From Blastomussa wellsi (taxonomy: Eukaryota > Cnidaria > Anthozoa > Scleractinia > Plerogyridae): a stretch of 64,000 nt of DNA. Of this stretch, positions 10,727 to 21,978 are shown one piece after another. The translations under genes and the position numbers were made by a program. The stretch spans positions 6,183,116 to 6,247,115 of the forward strand of contig OX393563.1 in NCBI GenBank assembly GCA_947652115.1, read 5' to 3'. Under the pieces are notes generated by a model, which was not told the origin of the DNA, searched no databases, and was given only the letters and a program-made list of their open reading frames with translations. Each line of letters opens with the position of its first letter. Within the stretch, counting starts at the first letter, position 1.

Positions 10727-11807
10727 ACCCCCTCTATCTCTTTGGAAGAGCCTGCAGGGAATTTGAAATCACAAAAAACGAAAGAATACTCAGTTTCCCG
10801 AACAGTTAAAAATTGTTTCGACTTTAAACATCGACAACTCGTGTACACAAACCAGCTAACTTATGATTTGGGACAAAACTGATTTTCGAAAAATCTCAAT
10901 GTATAATAATCTGATCACTTTTTATATATCATTGCATTTACAGACAAATACCAATGTATCTGCTGAAGATATCTTCGCAAAAGCGGAAGAAAGACAAAAA
11001 GCAAGAAAACATCAACTTAAACAATACTGTCTAGAGCACGTGGATCAAAACCCGGTACCCATAAGACAACAGCTTGGACAACTTCTAATCGACGATGACA
11101 ACAAAATTATCTACTGCTCTGTTCCTAAGGTGGGAAGTACCCCAATGAAAAGGACCCTGATAAGTTTAAGGAATAACAGCGATCAAATTCTTTCAAAATC
11201 GTCGGTGCACTCTCCAAGTTTGTGGAAACGCATGAGCAAATATAACACATCGGTTAACTCTAAACGTCTAGCGACGCATTTTAAGTTTCTATTTGTTCGT
11301 GAGCCATTTCAACGTTTGTTATCTGGATATCAAGATAAGTTCTTCGGGAACAATAGAGTATACACCAATCGATTTCGCGAAATGATAGTTAAGGCTTACA
11401 GGCCTCAAGATGTGGAAAAGGTTGGGACCGCAACTAATAATGTAACTTTTACTGAGTTTCTCAAGTACATTGTAACATCTTCTAATGGTCCCGCTCGGGA
11501 TGATCATTGGCGACAGTGCGAACACCTCTGCTTTCCATGTACTTTTAACTTCGATTTTATTGGTCATTTTGAAACGCTGGCAGATGACGTCCCGTACATG
11601 CTGAAAATGGCGGGAATTGACAAACGCGTGCATTTCCCGCCATTTCATTCTTCAAGGGCCGCGTCGAATTTACTGACGTATTATTCACAAGTTCCACACG
11701 AGATTATCTTTCAGGTGGGAGAAGCTTTCAGGAGTGATTTTGAAATGTTCGGCTATCCTTTTCCAGGGCCCTTAAAACATTTACTTGCAAACTACACGAG
11801 CAGATAA
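7183..11807 (+). CDS. Carbohydrate sulfotransferase, CHST8-14/HNK-1 type
   Basis: Type II Golgi enzyme predicted to move sulfate from PAPS onto glycan chains such as chondroitin or dermatan. Coding exons are 7183-7291, 8732-8793 and 10944-11807 (344 aa; phases 1, 0). Exon 1 is preceded by TTTTTCAG and encodes a short cytoplasmic tail and a signal-anchor helix (VVIVSLAGLTLLVLIGILL). Exon 3 holds the catalytic domain: 5' PAPS loop VPKVGSTPMKR (about residue 118), 3' PAPS site FVREPFQRLLSGYQDKF (about 176), and the family signature HWRQCEHLCFPC then FDFIGHFETL (about 245). The 5' loop has Met where related enzymes usually have Trp. A polyadenylation signal AATAAA lies at 12027-12032. Which CHST paralogue and which acceptor sugar cannot be told. 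Confidence 0.92.
8318..8521. repeat. Short tandem repeats in a sulfotransferase intron
   Basis: Two roughly 80-bp copies (about 8330 and 8413) share ACTCGATTCTGATTG and AGCAGTGCAGTT. They run into a small array of GTGTAACACCAGTGCAA units (8459-8519). It lies within intron 1 of the sulfotransferase and has no coding role. Confidence 0.6.
8948..10365. mobile_element. Inverted-repeat transposon, host of a nested element
   Basis: Outer inverted repeats of roughly 80 bp: TAGACCTTATTCACGATAGC at 8948 and its near complement GCTATCGTGAATATGGTCTA ending at 10365. The element is interrupted by the 9036-9785 element. It occupies intron 2 of the sulfotransferase and no transposase frame was seen. Confidence 0.7.
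9036..9785. mobile_element. TTAA-flanked MITE with about 190-bp inverted repeats
   Basis: The 750-bp element is flanked on both sides by TTAA (9032-9035 and 9786-9789). The ends begin GGTGGCTCGATCGGATTTTT and are mirrored by AAAAATCCGATCAAGCCACC. Complementarity continues inward through AGTGACGATACCTTTCA, TCTAGAGAAAGATCAAAG-like and GTTACCATAGCAACG blocks. A TTAA target is typical of piggyBac-type transposition. It is non-autonomous. Confidence 0.8.
10624..10740. repeat. Penelope-type terminal repeat fragment
   Basis: Diverged partial copy of the repeat at 4736-5245, with CTCTTTACGGTGGCAAATTC, CAACCCAGTTGGTAAAACC and GACGCAGCACCACAGTTTC. It is reversed relative to the 4736 unit and lies about 200 bp before the last sulfotransferase exon. 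Confidence 0.7.
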
Positions 11808-12067
11808 AAGTATTACTTGGTACAAGTCAAGGAGATTATAAAAACAAAATAAGTTTTTGGTAATTAGATTTTGTTTTTAATTTGTCTCTAATGATAATTT
11901 GAATTTTGCACCGGTAAATTTATAGTATTATATTGAAATTATTATTGTTCCTGAAAAGGTTCAACAAAGAATGCATGTATGTAAAACTTTTATTTATTAC
12001 AATTTAATGGCAACTTACAAAAATACAATAAAAAACAAAAGAAAAAATGCCATTACGATAGTCCGTA

Positions 12068-12402
12068 AAGGTGGATTTCCACTGTCGCGTAATTTTTTAC
12101 GTGCGTAAATAAAATTAGAGACGATGTATGGAAAGCTTGCGTACACGCTTACGCAAGTCGTTCATACACTGTCCCTAATTTTTTTACGCACGTAAACGCA
12201 CGTAAAAAATACGCGACAGTGGAAATCCACCTTAAAGGTTGATTTCCACTGTCGCGTAAATTTTTACGTGCGTTCACGAGCGTAAAAAAATTAGAGACAG
12301 TGTATGAACGACTTGCGTAAACATTTACGCAAGTTTTCCATACATCGTCTCTAATTTTATTTACGCACGTAAAAAATAAGCGACAGTGGAAATCCACCTT
12401 AA
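12068..12402. mobile_element. Two tandem near-perfect palindromic MITEs
   Basis: Copy 1 (about 12068-12233) and copy 2 (about 12236-12402) each begin AGGTGGATTTCCACTGTCGCG or a variant and end with the complement CGACAGTGGAAATCCACCTT. Each is almost wholly self-complementary, so each could fold into one long hairpin. The copies abut through a TTAA. Confidence 0.8.
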
Positions 12403-12992
12403 GAGTCAAAGACACCATACGCAGACAGACCACCCACCTATTAAAAAGTACAAAAAGAAAAGAGAAAAAAAATAAAAGTGCGGGTTACCGTGCTCGTTCC
12501 CGTTTACGTGTCATTGGCAATAGCCTCGCATTGGCAATAGCGAACAGTGGCGGGTCCCCCTTATGAGCGAACATTTTAAGGCTCGAAGAGCCGTAAATTT
12601 CTTGGGCCCCACACCTTAATTAAGGCCCGCAGGGCCGGAAAATGTTTCGGGGCCCCACCTTAGAAAGAAGTCTGGATCCGCCTTTCCATAAGGCTTGCAA
12701 TGGAGCTCAGTGGTTGACTTTTAACAATTAGCCTCATGGGCTGTTGACCCGTGGCCCTTGAGGAAAAAGGGTCTAATTGTTTTAGTATCACCAAACTAGT
12801 CGGGCAGAAAAGGCAACAATAAAGTTAGCAAATGCAAGTTGAAGAAATATTTATTTGGGAATTAAACGAAAGAAAGCGTCACGCTCGATTGCGACTCCAG
12901 GACTATTACTAATAGTCCTATAGTAGCGTAGCCAATTAAAATGAAAGATTTGCATTAGTCCACTTGTTGGGTGATACTAATTATATTTACCT

Positions 12993-13163
12993 ACTGGAAG
13001 ATGGGTATCCATGTTCTATAAAGAAAGCAATGCCCGCTTGAGGTCTAGTAAAGCTGCTAATGGATGCCCGAGCCGTTAGGCGAGGGCATTCAGCTGCTTT
13101 TGTAGACCTCAAAAGGGCATTATTTTCTTATAGGACATTGGGAAACCAATCTTCTAGCTGGTT
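12993..13163. mobile_element. Imperfect palindromic element
   Basis: CTACTGGAAGATGGGTATCC at 12993 pairs with GGAAACCAATCTTCTAGCTGG near 13160, and AATGCCCGCTTGAGGTCTAG pairs with GTAGACCTCAAAAGGGCATT. It looks like a MITE. A related block (GCCCATGTTCTATTAAAAAT, AAAGCCCGCTAAG) is at 13410-13445. Confidence 0.6.
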
Positions 13164-13833
13164 TAGAATATAGCATTAAAGAAATCCTAAAAAATCACCG
13201 AACTGATTTACGCACGCGGGCGGACTCCTTGGTTGTATTCCTGGCACTCGCTGCTCAATAGTTCGTACATTTTCGTCTCCCCAGTCACCTGAACTTATTT
13301 CATTAATATTTGTTTTAGCAGCCATAATAAAGGAAATAAGAAGACAACTTTAAAAGATTGTCGCAACGCAACATAAACTACATCCCGAATACCGGGCTTC
13401 TATAGTTTTTGCCCATGTTCTATTAAAAATAAAGCCCGCTAAGATTGCATGGCGAGCATACAGGGCTATATTCTAAACCAGAATAGATAGTGAGTAGCGT
13501 AGCCAATCAAAGAACAGCATTCGCGATAGAACGCTAGTAGATTTATACTAACAAGCATTAGTACAATTCTACTAGTACACTAATGCAAATGCTGCAGTCT
13601 CATTGGCTGAGCTATTCATATACTGTCATCCACCATCCATCATTAGAAACTCAGCTGTGCTCCCACTGTTTTCTATTCGCTGATAGAAAACAATCGCGCG
13701 CGCGTTTCCCTTTAAATACAAAATTGTTCTTGATTTTGGCTTCAAAGTGGCTTTTGGAATGCAGTCCTCTAAAGCTTCCACTAAAACAATTACACTACTC
13801 CTCGTTTTCTATTAGGGACTATTCGCTCATAGG

Positions 13834-13864
<31 letters not shown>

Positions 13865-14576
13865 TTTAGTGTGCAGTGGCTGGAGGTCGATTGTAAACTG
13901 GAGACACTTTCTGAAGTTAAGAAGGTAGTTTAGAAATATAAATGAATAGTTAATTGCCCGAGAAGACTAAACATAACAGAACGATCACAGATACGCGATA
14001 TTAAGGCGGCTCATCTCAGTTTTTTAGAAGCTCGCCACCCTAACTTTAAATGGCTATTAATTTACTGTCCGAGGTCGGTCGAGGAAATTTCTTTGTACAT
14101 TTACTACAGATTGAACACAGATTCGCCGAGAAAGTAGATTTCATTGGTATCAGTAGGAGAGCGTGTGCAAAAAAAAAATAAATTTAAGATTAGTCTCACT
14201 CACTGTTCATTCGTCGATAAAAATTATTTCCTGATTGCAAATGGAATCGCGCAGCCAAAATACCACTTGACGTCAAGGTTTGGCGTCAGTTTCATAGGCA
14301 CTTTAAAGCATATATATCTAACCATTTTTACTCAAATCAACGCAGCTTTTATTCGGGTTTTATTCGCGCTAACAAAATATTAAAATTTTCCAGTATTAAA
14401 TTTACTAGTACTCCCAACCTCGTTCCCAGGGTCTCGGGAACGAGGTTGTAGTACTCCCACTCCCTTAGAATTTCACCAATACTAAAGAAGTAGTATCAGG
14501 TACAATGCAGGTACAAACTTTGGCCTACTGACTCATTCAGTTTATGCAGGTTTATCAATAATTTGTAGGCTCAGTG

Positions 14577-15115
14577 GTTACCGTATTTACCTGGCGGCGC
14601 TCTGTTCATTTTTGGAGTTTTGGTTGCGGTGCTTTTCGGGGGTGGTGCTTATTTGCGGTGCTTTTCGGGGGTGGTGCTTATTTGAGGAAGGCCAGGCACC
14701 TTGACATTTGTAAAGTATAACAAGATGTCAACAGCAAATATTGGCAGCTCGAAATGAAGAACATTGCAATCCGGGAATAAAAATTCCCGACGATAATTTT
14801 GATTGCGTTGCACCGTACTTGTTGTTTAGCTTGAATCATCGAACAATTTAGTCTGATGCTTCTTTGATTAAGCGCCGCATTGTTGTGAAAGAAAGCGGCA
14901 CTTACTCGGAACCTTCTATCCTCCGCAGAGGCCTCTGTTTTCGCACGGGGAGAATGCTGGGGAGTGGGGAGATGCAAACCGCCATTTCTTCCTTCCGGTC
15001 GTCCTCCCCGCTCCACCAATTGTCCCCTTTCCCCCGTTTCCTTGCCTTTTCTCCACTGAAAGAGCCTCTGCGAAGGAGAGAGGGGGTGGTGCTTTAACCA
15101 GTAAATACGGTAACC
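14577..15115. mobile_element. MITE with GGTTACCGTATTTAC termini
   Basis: GGTTACCGTATTTACCTGG at 14577 is the inverted partner of ACCAGTAAATACGGTAACC ending near 15115. Just inside the left end, a direct duplication of about 28 bp carries GGTGCTTTTCGGGGGTGGTG (14631-14684). The GGGGGTGGTGCTT motif also lies just inside the right end in the same orientation. No transposase frame. Confidence 0.7.
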
Positions 15116-15180
15116 TTATATAACCTATACCCTGGGGCGATGTCTCTGTGCGAAAGAAAAAGTGCAGTTGAGTACTTGGT

Positions 15181-18100
15181 CTACTTCTTAAAAAAGTCTG
15201 AGATCATTCTCTGGTTGTTTGGAGTGGACAATTTACTTTTCAAACTCGCTGACGCATGCCTTTTCTTAGGTGAAATTAGACCCAAAGAGCTTGAAGTTCG
15301 TTTAGTGGATGAACAAGTTAAGGATAACTTAGCATCTTTGAGTGACAATGGAGAAGAACTTTCACCTTCTTCTGCAAGGATATTTGAATCTCTGGCGTCC
15401 GTTACTTGAGGTAAATCTTTTCCAGTTTTCTCGATTCTCTTGTCTTTGCCGGAGACTGCAATGTGAATAGAGCCTGTTCCTTCAACATGTTCAAGAGGTT
15501 TGTTTTCTGAAACAGCACTTTCATTCATTTGAGGCTCTTGTTGTGTTGCATGTAATTTGGAGCAGAACCTTAGCATGCCAGTGTTGGAAATCTTGTTCTT
15601 CCAGTCGTAGGCCATCGTTCCGATTTCTTTGGTCAGATTCTTTGAGTTGATGATAGGCTGTAAACGAAGTTCAGGGGATTTAGCAACTCGCGATTGCTTT
15701 CAAGTGAAACTTGGTCGTCAATGGCATGAATTGCTTGTTTGCTCGCGTTACAAATTTCTCCGGTCGGCCGGGGTAATTGCATTGTGTTCTAGACCCTTTA
15801 CTCTCACAGTGCCTCTCTGCACACAGATGCATAAATGGATAACAGCGAATTTTATGCTGGGGGGGGGGGGGATTTCTTCGATGAACTACCATCCCATCCA
15901 CGGGGAGTAAATATGCTTCTAGTCACTTCATAGTACGGAAACCGGGATAAGTTCCAAGCAGACTTTACTTTACCAGGTAACACAGAAATCCCTAACTAGA
16001 CATTTGCGGGACTGAGAGAAAACGGGAGGGAACAGGGGCGCATTGGTCCTCTCCCACTCCCCAGCCCCTATATTTTCCTCACTCTTGTTTACTTTTGTGA
16101 AACATACAGAGGCGGGCGCCATAAAGAGCCTTGTTGGTGACTGGCTTCCTACCTGGTCCTCGTGGTCCGTTCCCCACATAAAATAGATTGGTCCTTTTAT
16201 TGTACTCTGCAATTCAGGCGAGCGTAAACGTTCTCCCCAACTGTGGAAGCAAAAACTAAGTTATAAAGGGGATTTTTCTTTATTTCCTTGCCATTTAATT
16301 TGTCCCGTTCAAATAACTATCATTCGGAGCTTATGCACCTTCCATGTTAAGAAACGTCAACTTTGCGTTGGTAAGAAACACATTGGGTTAAAATTATAAT
16401 GGTCTAAAATTTAGTTTCAAAGAAGTCCAATCCAAACTGCTTATTTTTATAATTTTTTGGTAAGATAGCTGACAGAACCCACAGAAACACGACATATCCA
16501 TACTCCCCCTACTCAGTAAATTAGAAAAACGGAAAGGTTTTCATCAACAAACCTCCAAAAATTAAAAGATTCATGTCATTGACCAATAATCCTTTATTTC
16601 CTATACCTCTTCATCTCATCTTCATCCAAAATGCGATGTTTCCCAATTCTTCGATGCACACGGATATATGCAAAGTCACATGACCCAAGTGCCATGACAA
16701 TCGGTACTACTCCATTACCACCTGAATCCTGTGAGAAAGAACATACATGATACTACCCATAAACGATGTGACAAGTCTGCCAAGAAGGTGAAATGTCAAG
16801 GAGAACATTCCTGGCTTCAGAAAGGAAAAAGATAGTTTGCCTAGCAGTTTTTTCTATAATACCCTCTTTGGAAAATAGTGACTTACTCTGTGCAAGATAT
16901 GAAGGATGGTGTCTCCTGTTGTCAGTGCACACACATTCTGAATACCAGAAACAAGTCAGTGATGATGATGATGATGATGATGGTAATGACGACGACGACA
17001 ATGATGATCATGATGATGATGATCCAGGTGGTGGCAGTTGCAAATCATGGTGAAGGTGATGATGAAAATAGTGATGATGAGGATCAGGGGACGATGGCGA
17101 ATTGGCCATGCAAAGAAGTCAAACTTGGGTCTACCAAGTTAGCCTCCTAAGCAGACCTTCTTTACGCAACAGTTTTTAGATTGCATGACAAGCCAAAAGA
17201 ATGCCTTATAGAAGGCTACTGCCAATGCAAGTAGACCCAAACCAATTCCAGCTAGAAGTCAGAACAGAATGCGAACCTACCACTTACAGACTTCACGTCT
17301 GGCAACCTAACCACTCAGCAATGCTGTCAAAAGTGCGATTGCTAAAAACCAACTGCTTTCAATTACATGGTAATGAAGGACGTACCTTCTCATGGTCTGA
17401 AGAATTACTCTTGTCAATATACAACTCACTTTGTAGTTCATCAGCAACCACCAGACCTTAATTGAATACAAACACCAAAACTGAGAGTGAAAAGAGGACA
17501 CATAGTTGCTAACATTATTAAATACATTTTATGAAATTGAAAACTGATGTTTCACACAGTCACCCCAATAGTCAGTGGTCAGTTTCTAAATGTTTTTGTT
17601 TTAACATTTCTGACCGAAATTCAAAGAGGAAGTCATTGCATGTATAAGAGGGATATGCCAATCACTTCAACAATACCCAATACCTAAAATCCTCCAAACA
17701 GATAATGAAAATGCACACCCTGTAAAAGACAAAAAAACTCAAATCCATACCCTGTCCAATGACATGCCCTCATTTGGGCCAAATAAAGGAGTGTTTCTGT
17801 AACGTCATTCCAAGGGTCCTTTCCTCTTTCCTTCCTGGGCACTAATGCAAGCAAGTGGCAGGAATGGGAAGGAGAGGACCCTGGAAACAAAGTTCAGTTT
17901 TACTCCCTGGCTGGGGCACTGCGTTGTGTTCTTGGACAAGGCACTTTACTCTCAAAGTGCCTCTCTTCACCCAGGTGTATTAACGGGTACCAACAAATTT
18001 AATGCTGAGGGGTAACCCTACAATGGACAAGCATTCCATCCAGGGGGGAGGGGGGTAATACTCCTAGTTGCTTCATGCTGCAGAAACTGGGATAACCTCC

Positions 18101-21100
18101 AGCCTAATGGGCCACAAGGCTTGAATGCAGACTTTACCTACCCTTTACTGCAGCCAACAGACTTTACCTATTTGTATATTCCTGTCCCCTTATCCATACA
18201 CCCAGATGGGGTAACTTCCAGAGCCCCCCCCCCCCACCCAACAGTGACCCCACTCCCTGACAAACAGAGACCCATGGGTAGGTATCTTTCATGACCCTAC
18301 CTACTTTAGCAGAGACCCAATTTTATTTGTCTGTTACAGCCCCATGTATATTGAAATATACCTGGACACCTAATTATACATACATACATACATACATACA
18401 AACTTTATTCTCGTCCCAAAAAGGTTCCAGTGGTGTCCATTATAGACTAGCCTCCCACACAGCCCTTTTCAAACATGATCCTCTAAAATCGGCTGCATGG
18501 TAGGCTAGTTATAGACGTCAAGGAGTTGACCGTACTCACCAATGTTATGCTGTTTCAACAAATCCAAGGTCATGGGAAGCTTTTCTGTTGAAAACCAAAC
18601 TCTGGAGCGAAACTCTACGGCCATAGGATAATGGGCATCAAGGAATTTCCTACACTCTATGACATGCTTCTTATTTTCATCAGTGGGATGAAAACCTAGG
18701 TGAAACTACAAGACATAAACTGTTATTGTCAAAAAGCCAAATGCAACAAACCTACATCAACTCAAACACATTTTATTGCTTTTATTTTGACACACTTTCA
18801 TCTATTTACCTTGTTAAGATTCTAATATTTCTTGCATAACTTTAATGAAATAAATGTTTTTGAAAGTACTGCCCCCACACCGCAAAAAAACGCACAGCAC
18901 CGCACATGACATCATGATTTCTCGAGGTGACCATCGTCAGCAAGGGAAGCCATGATATATCGATGACAGAATTAGTCCAAACATGGGAACTTACAAGCTT
19001 ATAGCAAAAATTGGAAGAAAAGTTTTGATTCAAGTGGAAATTGAGAGGTAAATAACCAAAAATATATATTAAAAAACAATCTGCCCTTAGTATAAATCAC
19101 AATATTCAGGAATTTTCTTAAAAATTGCCAAAAATTAATGTTCACATTTTCAGACAAATAATCTCTCAATTTTCTGCAGTGTCAGGGCCTCAAGCCTCCA
19201 GACCACCTCTACAGGGATCAAAATGTGGTGCTAGGATAGATGACAATGATTGATGATGGGCGAGTGGTGGGACTTGAAGAAATGTCATGATACTTGTTTG
19301 AATTAAACCCACTTTAATTATCTCCAATACCATCAAATAAGGTGTAGGTATCGACAAAATGAAAAACATTCTGAGGTAAGGAAGAAATTAGTTTCCCTCA
19401 ATCAATTCATAAACACTGAACAAAGCCATTGAAAATTATTAAAAAAAATATTTAGTACCTGGAAAACCACAACTCCCAATTTGTTCTTCTGATAAGCAGG
19501 GAGAAGAGCAGCATTGAATCTGTCCCAGAGTTTCCGCTTTTGTAGTTCTGTCAGTTCCCCCCAAGTGATTGATGTTTGTCCGTTTATGATGTTTGGTGGT
19601 AGCTCATCTCTAACAACATGTGGTAGTGCTGATAGAGAGATTGACTATAAAAATATCAAACAGTTTAAAAATGAATTAAAATTGGTGCCAAAGACCTACA
19701 TAGGTGCCTTAATTCTAAACAGCATTTATGAAAATAAGCTCCATGTATGATTTCACTAATAGTTTATAATCATTCATAGTACAGCATTTATCAACAATGT
19801 AAACAATACATCAATAAAAGGCTTCAAATTTGAAAAAGTATTCTTTTCATTGTTGAAATTATAAGGCAGTAGCTAGGGGGTCTTGGAGTGCCCATTATCC
19901 CCCCCCCCCCCACCCATTTGTCACTCATCATACATGCATACTTCTCACTAAAAGACATCTTGACTGATGATTCATGAGCTGCGAGGCTAAAATAGACATC
20001 ACATGGTGCTAACTCATTTATACATTTAATTTGTACAGTAGGCATGCCCCTCTCCCATTGTCACTGCTCATCCAAAAAATGACACTTAAGACGGAATCCG
20101 TTAGGACTTCGAGCATTCATTGGACAAAATTTTGTGCCAAAATGATTTACACCTTATTGCAAGCTTTTGAGTTATTACTTCAAATATATTATCAAGAGAA
20201 ATCTTTTCAAACAACACCAAACATCGAAAACAAATTTTGAAGTTCCACTGAATTCCACTGAATCGCTTAAAACATGTGAGATTTTTCCTATAGCTTGCGA
20301 GCTTTGAAATTCTTTTTCTCAGTCTCTGATAAGAAATTGTTGTACCAAGATTATTTACACCTTATTGCAAACTTTTGAGTTACTGCTTCAAATATCTTAT
20401 CAAAAGAAATCTTTTCTAACAACACCAAACATCGAAAACAAATTTCGAAGTTCCACTAAAATTCCACTGAATTGCTTAAAGACGATTTTACAAAATGGCT
20501 GCACATTAGATTTTGTCTACAGTTAGTGATCTTTAAAATTCATTTTCTCGGGCTCTGATAAGAAATTGTTGTCGGTGTTATCACAAATAATTGCTTACAT
20601 CTTTACCTTTTATTAAGGGATATGATTTAAATTATTCTGGTGCTCGATTTTTGTCCAACTTAAATAAATATTACTCAACTTCCTGATGTATTCCGTCTTA
20701 ATAATTTGAATCTTTGGTAAGTACCCTGGCTGTGACAAAGTGAATTCTCCCTCACCCTCCCCCCCCCTTGAATCATAGCTAGCCATTGATGACCCTGGGA
20801 AAGTTTCAACCCTATCCCCAGATTGCAGTTTTTGCCCATAAGCACACAAAATCTAACCATCTTGGAAAGCTCAGTCAGTAAAGAAAATTTTGTTATCGAG
20901 TATAAAGAACACTAAAAATGTTCTTGAAGGACAAAGGGGGCAATCTTTAGCTACAGGGGGTGTCAACTCTAAGAAGGGCTGTTTTGGGAGAAAAACAAAA
21001 TTCTTCCGGGAATCTGAAAAATTTGCCAGGAACCAGGAGACTTGGAAAACTTTCAATCTTGGAAACACGAAGTAATGAACTTAAAATTTCGGGAATTTTG

Positions 21101-21792
21101 AGATTTTGGGGGGAATTTCTCCCAAATATTCGGGACGACATTTCAGATTTCCGTGAGGACTTTTATTTACACACGGTACTGCTCAAACAGTGTTTGTGAG
21201 AGATGTCACCCCCCGTTTTAGCTGTCATGATAGTCTCATCCTACGTACCCTCTCATCTCCAGGGGGTGTACATATGAAATTGAATGGCCTGTGTCCCCAA
21301 GGTGGGTCTTGGATATCCAGGGGGAGGTAGGTTACATTCTTTTTAAAACACTTTTCTGACGGTGATTTTTTAAAGGCGATACCTCAAAATTTAGGGTGGG
21401 TGGTAATGACCTGCCCGTTTTCTGGGGAGTTTACATTTTCAAACCGCAATATGTCCCATTTAATTCCGTTACTAGCATTTCACTCCAAGATATTACTTTT
21501 TAATGAGTCTTACTTTTCGTGTAAAGAATCCAAAAGCTTTAAAGTGGAACTTGAAACCCACTGGAACGCACTTGAGCCATTTTTCCACGAGAACTGGGCT
21601 TGGAATCGCGTAATTACTCGTGTCACACTCCACACACGGAAAGAACCTGGAATAATGCAGCAAACGATCCTCCGTGGTCTTCACAGAAGCTGGATAAAAC
21701 CTTCCACACTTCACAATGGATGAGTCCGACCAGCCACAAGTTCCCTGGAGAACTTTTCCCACGAGATCTACAGAGGCACTTTTCCCCGCCAT
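15181..21792 (-). CDS. DUF72 (YecE-like) protein with C-terminal PIP box
   Basis: A 453-residue protein of the DUF72/YecE TIM-barrel family, function unknown. Exons: 21514-21792, 19459-19644, 18540-18705, 16887-16937, 16607-16721, 16153-16240, 15181-15657; all GT-AG and in phase. Family signatures in order: GTCGWSDSS and FYPASVK (residues 18-41), IPSPVLVEKW, GFKFHFKAFGFFT, LWDRFNAALLPAYQKNKLG (exon 2), FQFHLGFHP and MAVEFRSRVWF (exon 3), DFAYIRVHR (exon 5), GPIYFMWGTDHEDQ (exon 6). After the barrel, about 125 residues of low-complexity, Ser-rich tail carry PKKRH (425-429, a possible nuclear signal). The protein ends QRMISDFFKK, a perfect QxxIxxFF PCNA-binding box (444-451). The start is divergent from GORAB. 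Nuclear, PCNA-linked action is inference. Confidence 0.9.
15770..15960. repeat. SINE body fragment
   Basis: GCATTGTGTTCTAGACCCTT, CACAGTGCCTCTCTGCACAC, GAATTTTATGCTGGGGG and AACCGGGATAAGTTCCAAGC match the body of the tRNA-derived SINE seen at 61215-61514 and 17911-18130. Intron 6 of the DUF72 gene. Confidence 0.65.
16961..17080. repeat. GAT trinucleotide microsatellite
   Basis: Runs of GATGATGATGATGATGATGA with GAC-type variants, inside intron 3 just upstream of the 51-bp fourth exon of the DUF72 gene. The Asp- and Met-rich open frames across it are products of the repeat. Confidence 0.85.
17255..17335 (-). repeat. Degenerate tRNA-like sequence
   Basis: On the minus strand GCTGAGTGGTTAGGTTGCCA resembles a pol III A box, and about 30 bases later GGTAGGTTCGCATTCTG resembles a B box. 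No cloverleaf with a sound acceptor stem was found, so a tRNA-derived SINE remnant or tRNA pseudogene is likelier than a working tRNA. Confidence 0.45.
17911..18130. repeat. SINE body copy
   Basis: GGCACTGCGTTGTGTTCTTG, CTCAAAGTGCCTCTCTTCACC, AATTTAATGCTGAGGGG and CTTCATGCTGCAGAAACTGG are shared with the complement of 61215-61514. Intron 3 of the DUF72 gene. Confidence 0.7.
18375..18401. repeat. TACA tetranucleotide microsatellite
   Basis: Six or so uninterrupted CATA/TACA units in intron 3 of the DUF72 gene. Confidence 0.85.
20132..20573. repeat. Direct tandem duplication, unit about 210-230 bp
   Basis: Unit 1 (20132-20340) and unit 2 (20341-20573) share TTTACACCTTATTGCAA, AACAACACCAAACATCGAAA, AAGTTCCACT and CTCTGATAAGAAATTGTTGT in the same order. 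The diverged tandem copy lies in intron 1 of the DUF72 gene and has no coding content. Confidence 0.75.
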
Positions 21793-21978
21793 TTTCTTGT
21801 TGTTGGTACTTAGTCTCCCTCTATGTGGATTTTGTGGAGTCTGGGAATAGAAATACGTCTGTTTTCAATATGGCGAGCGGTAGAGGAGGGATTTCATTCC
21901 ATTCAGTCTAGACTAAAACCGCAACATCTTGAATAAGAAATACAAAATCATGAAGCATTAATCTCTCTTTATTCCTTC
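21793..21978. promoter_or_regulatory. Shared divergent promoter, DUF72 and GORAB
   Basis: Only 186 bp separate the DUF72 start codon (minus) from the GORAB start codon (plus), so both 5' untranslated regions and both start sites must fit here or overlap. AATATGGCG at about 21868 resembles a YY1/TSS-type element. There is no clear TATA box. Bidirectional promoter function is inferred from geometry. Confidence 0.6.

Larger units (their letters stand above)
11808..15180. other. Spacer with palindromic repeats, no gene recognised
   Basis: Contains the sulfotransferase 3' untranslated region (to about 12050) and palindromic elements at 12068-12402, 12993-13163 and 14577-15115. Smaller hairpins are at 12727-12783 and 14408-14456, the latter with CTCGTTCCCAGGGTCTCGGG. 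The open frames near 13583-13849 and 14144-14383 show no recognisable domain and lie in repeat-like sequence. Confidence 0.5.

Noticed and set aside
13583..13849. 88-codon open frame
   Set aside because: It lies in repeat-type sequence with TIR-like flanks, with no domain or splice support.
16793..17150. Asp-rich and Met-rich open frames
   Set aside because: They are translations of the GAT microsatellite in a DUF72 intron.
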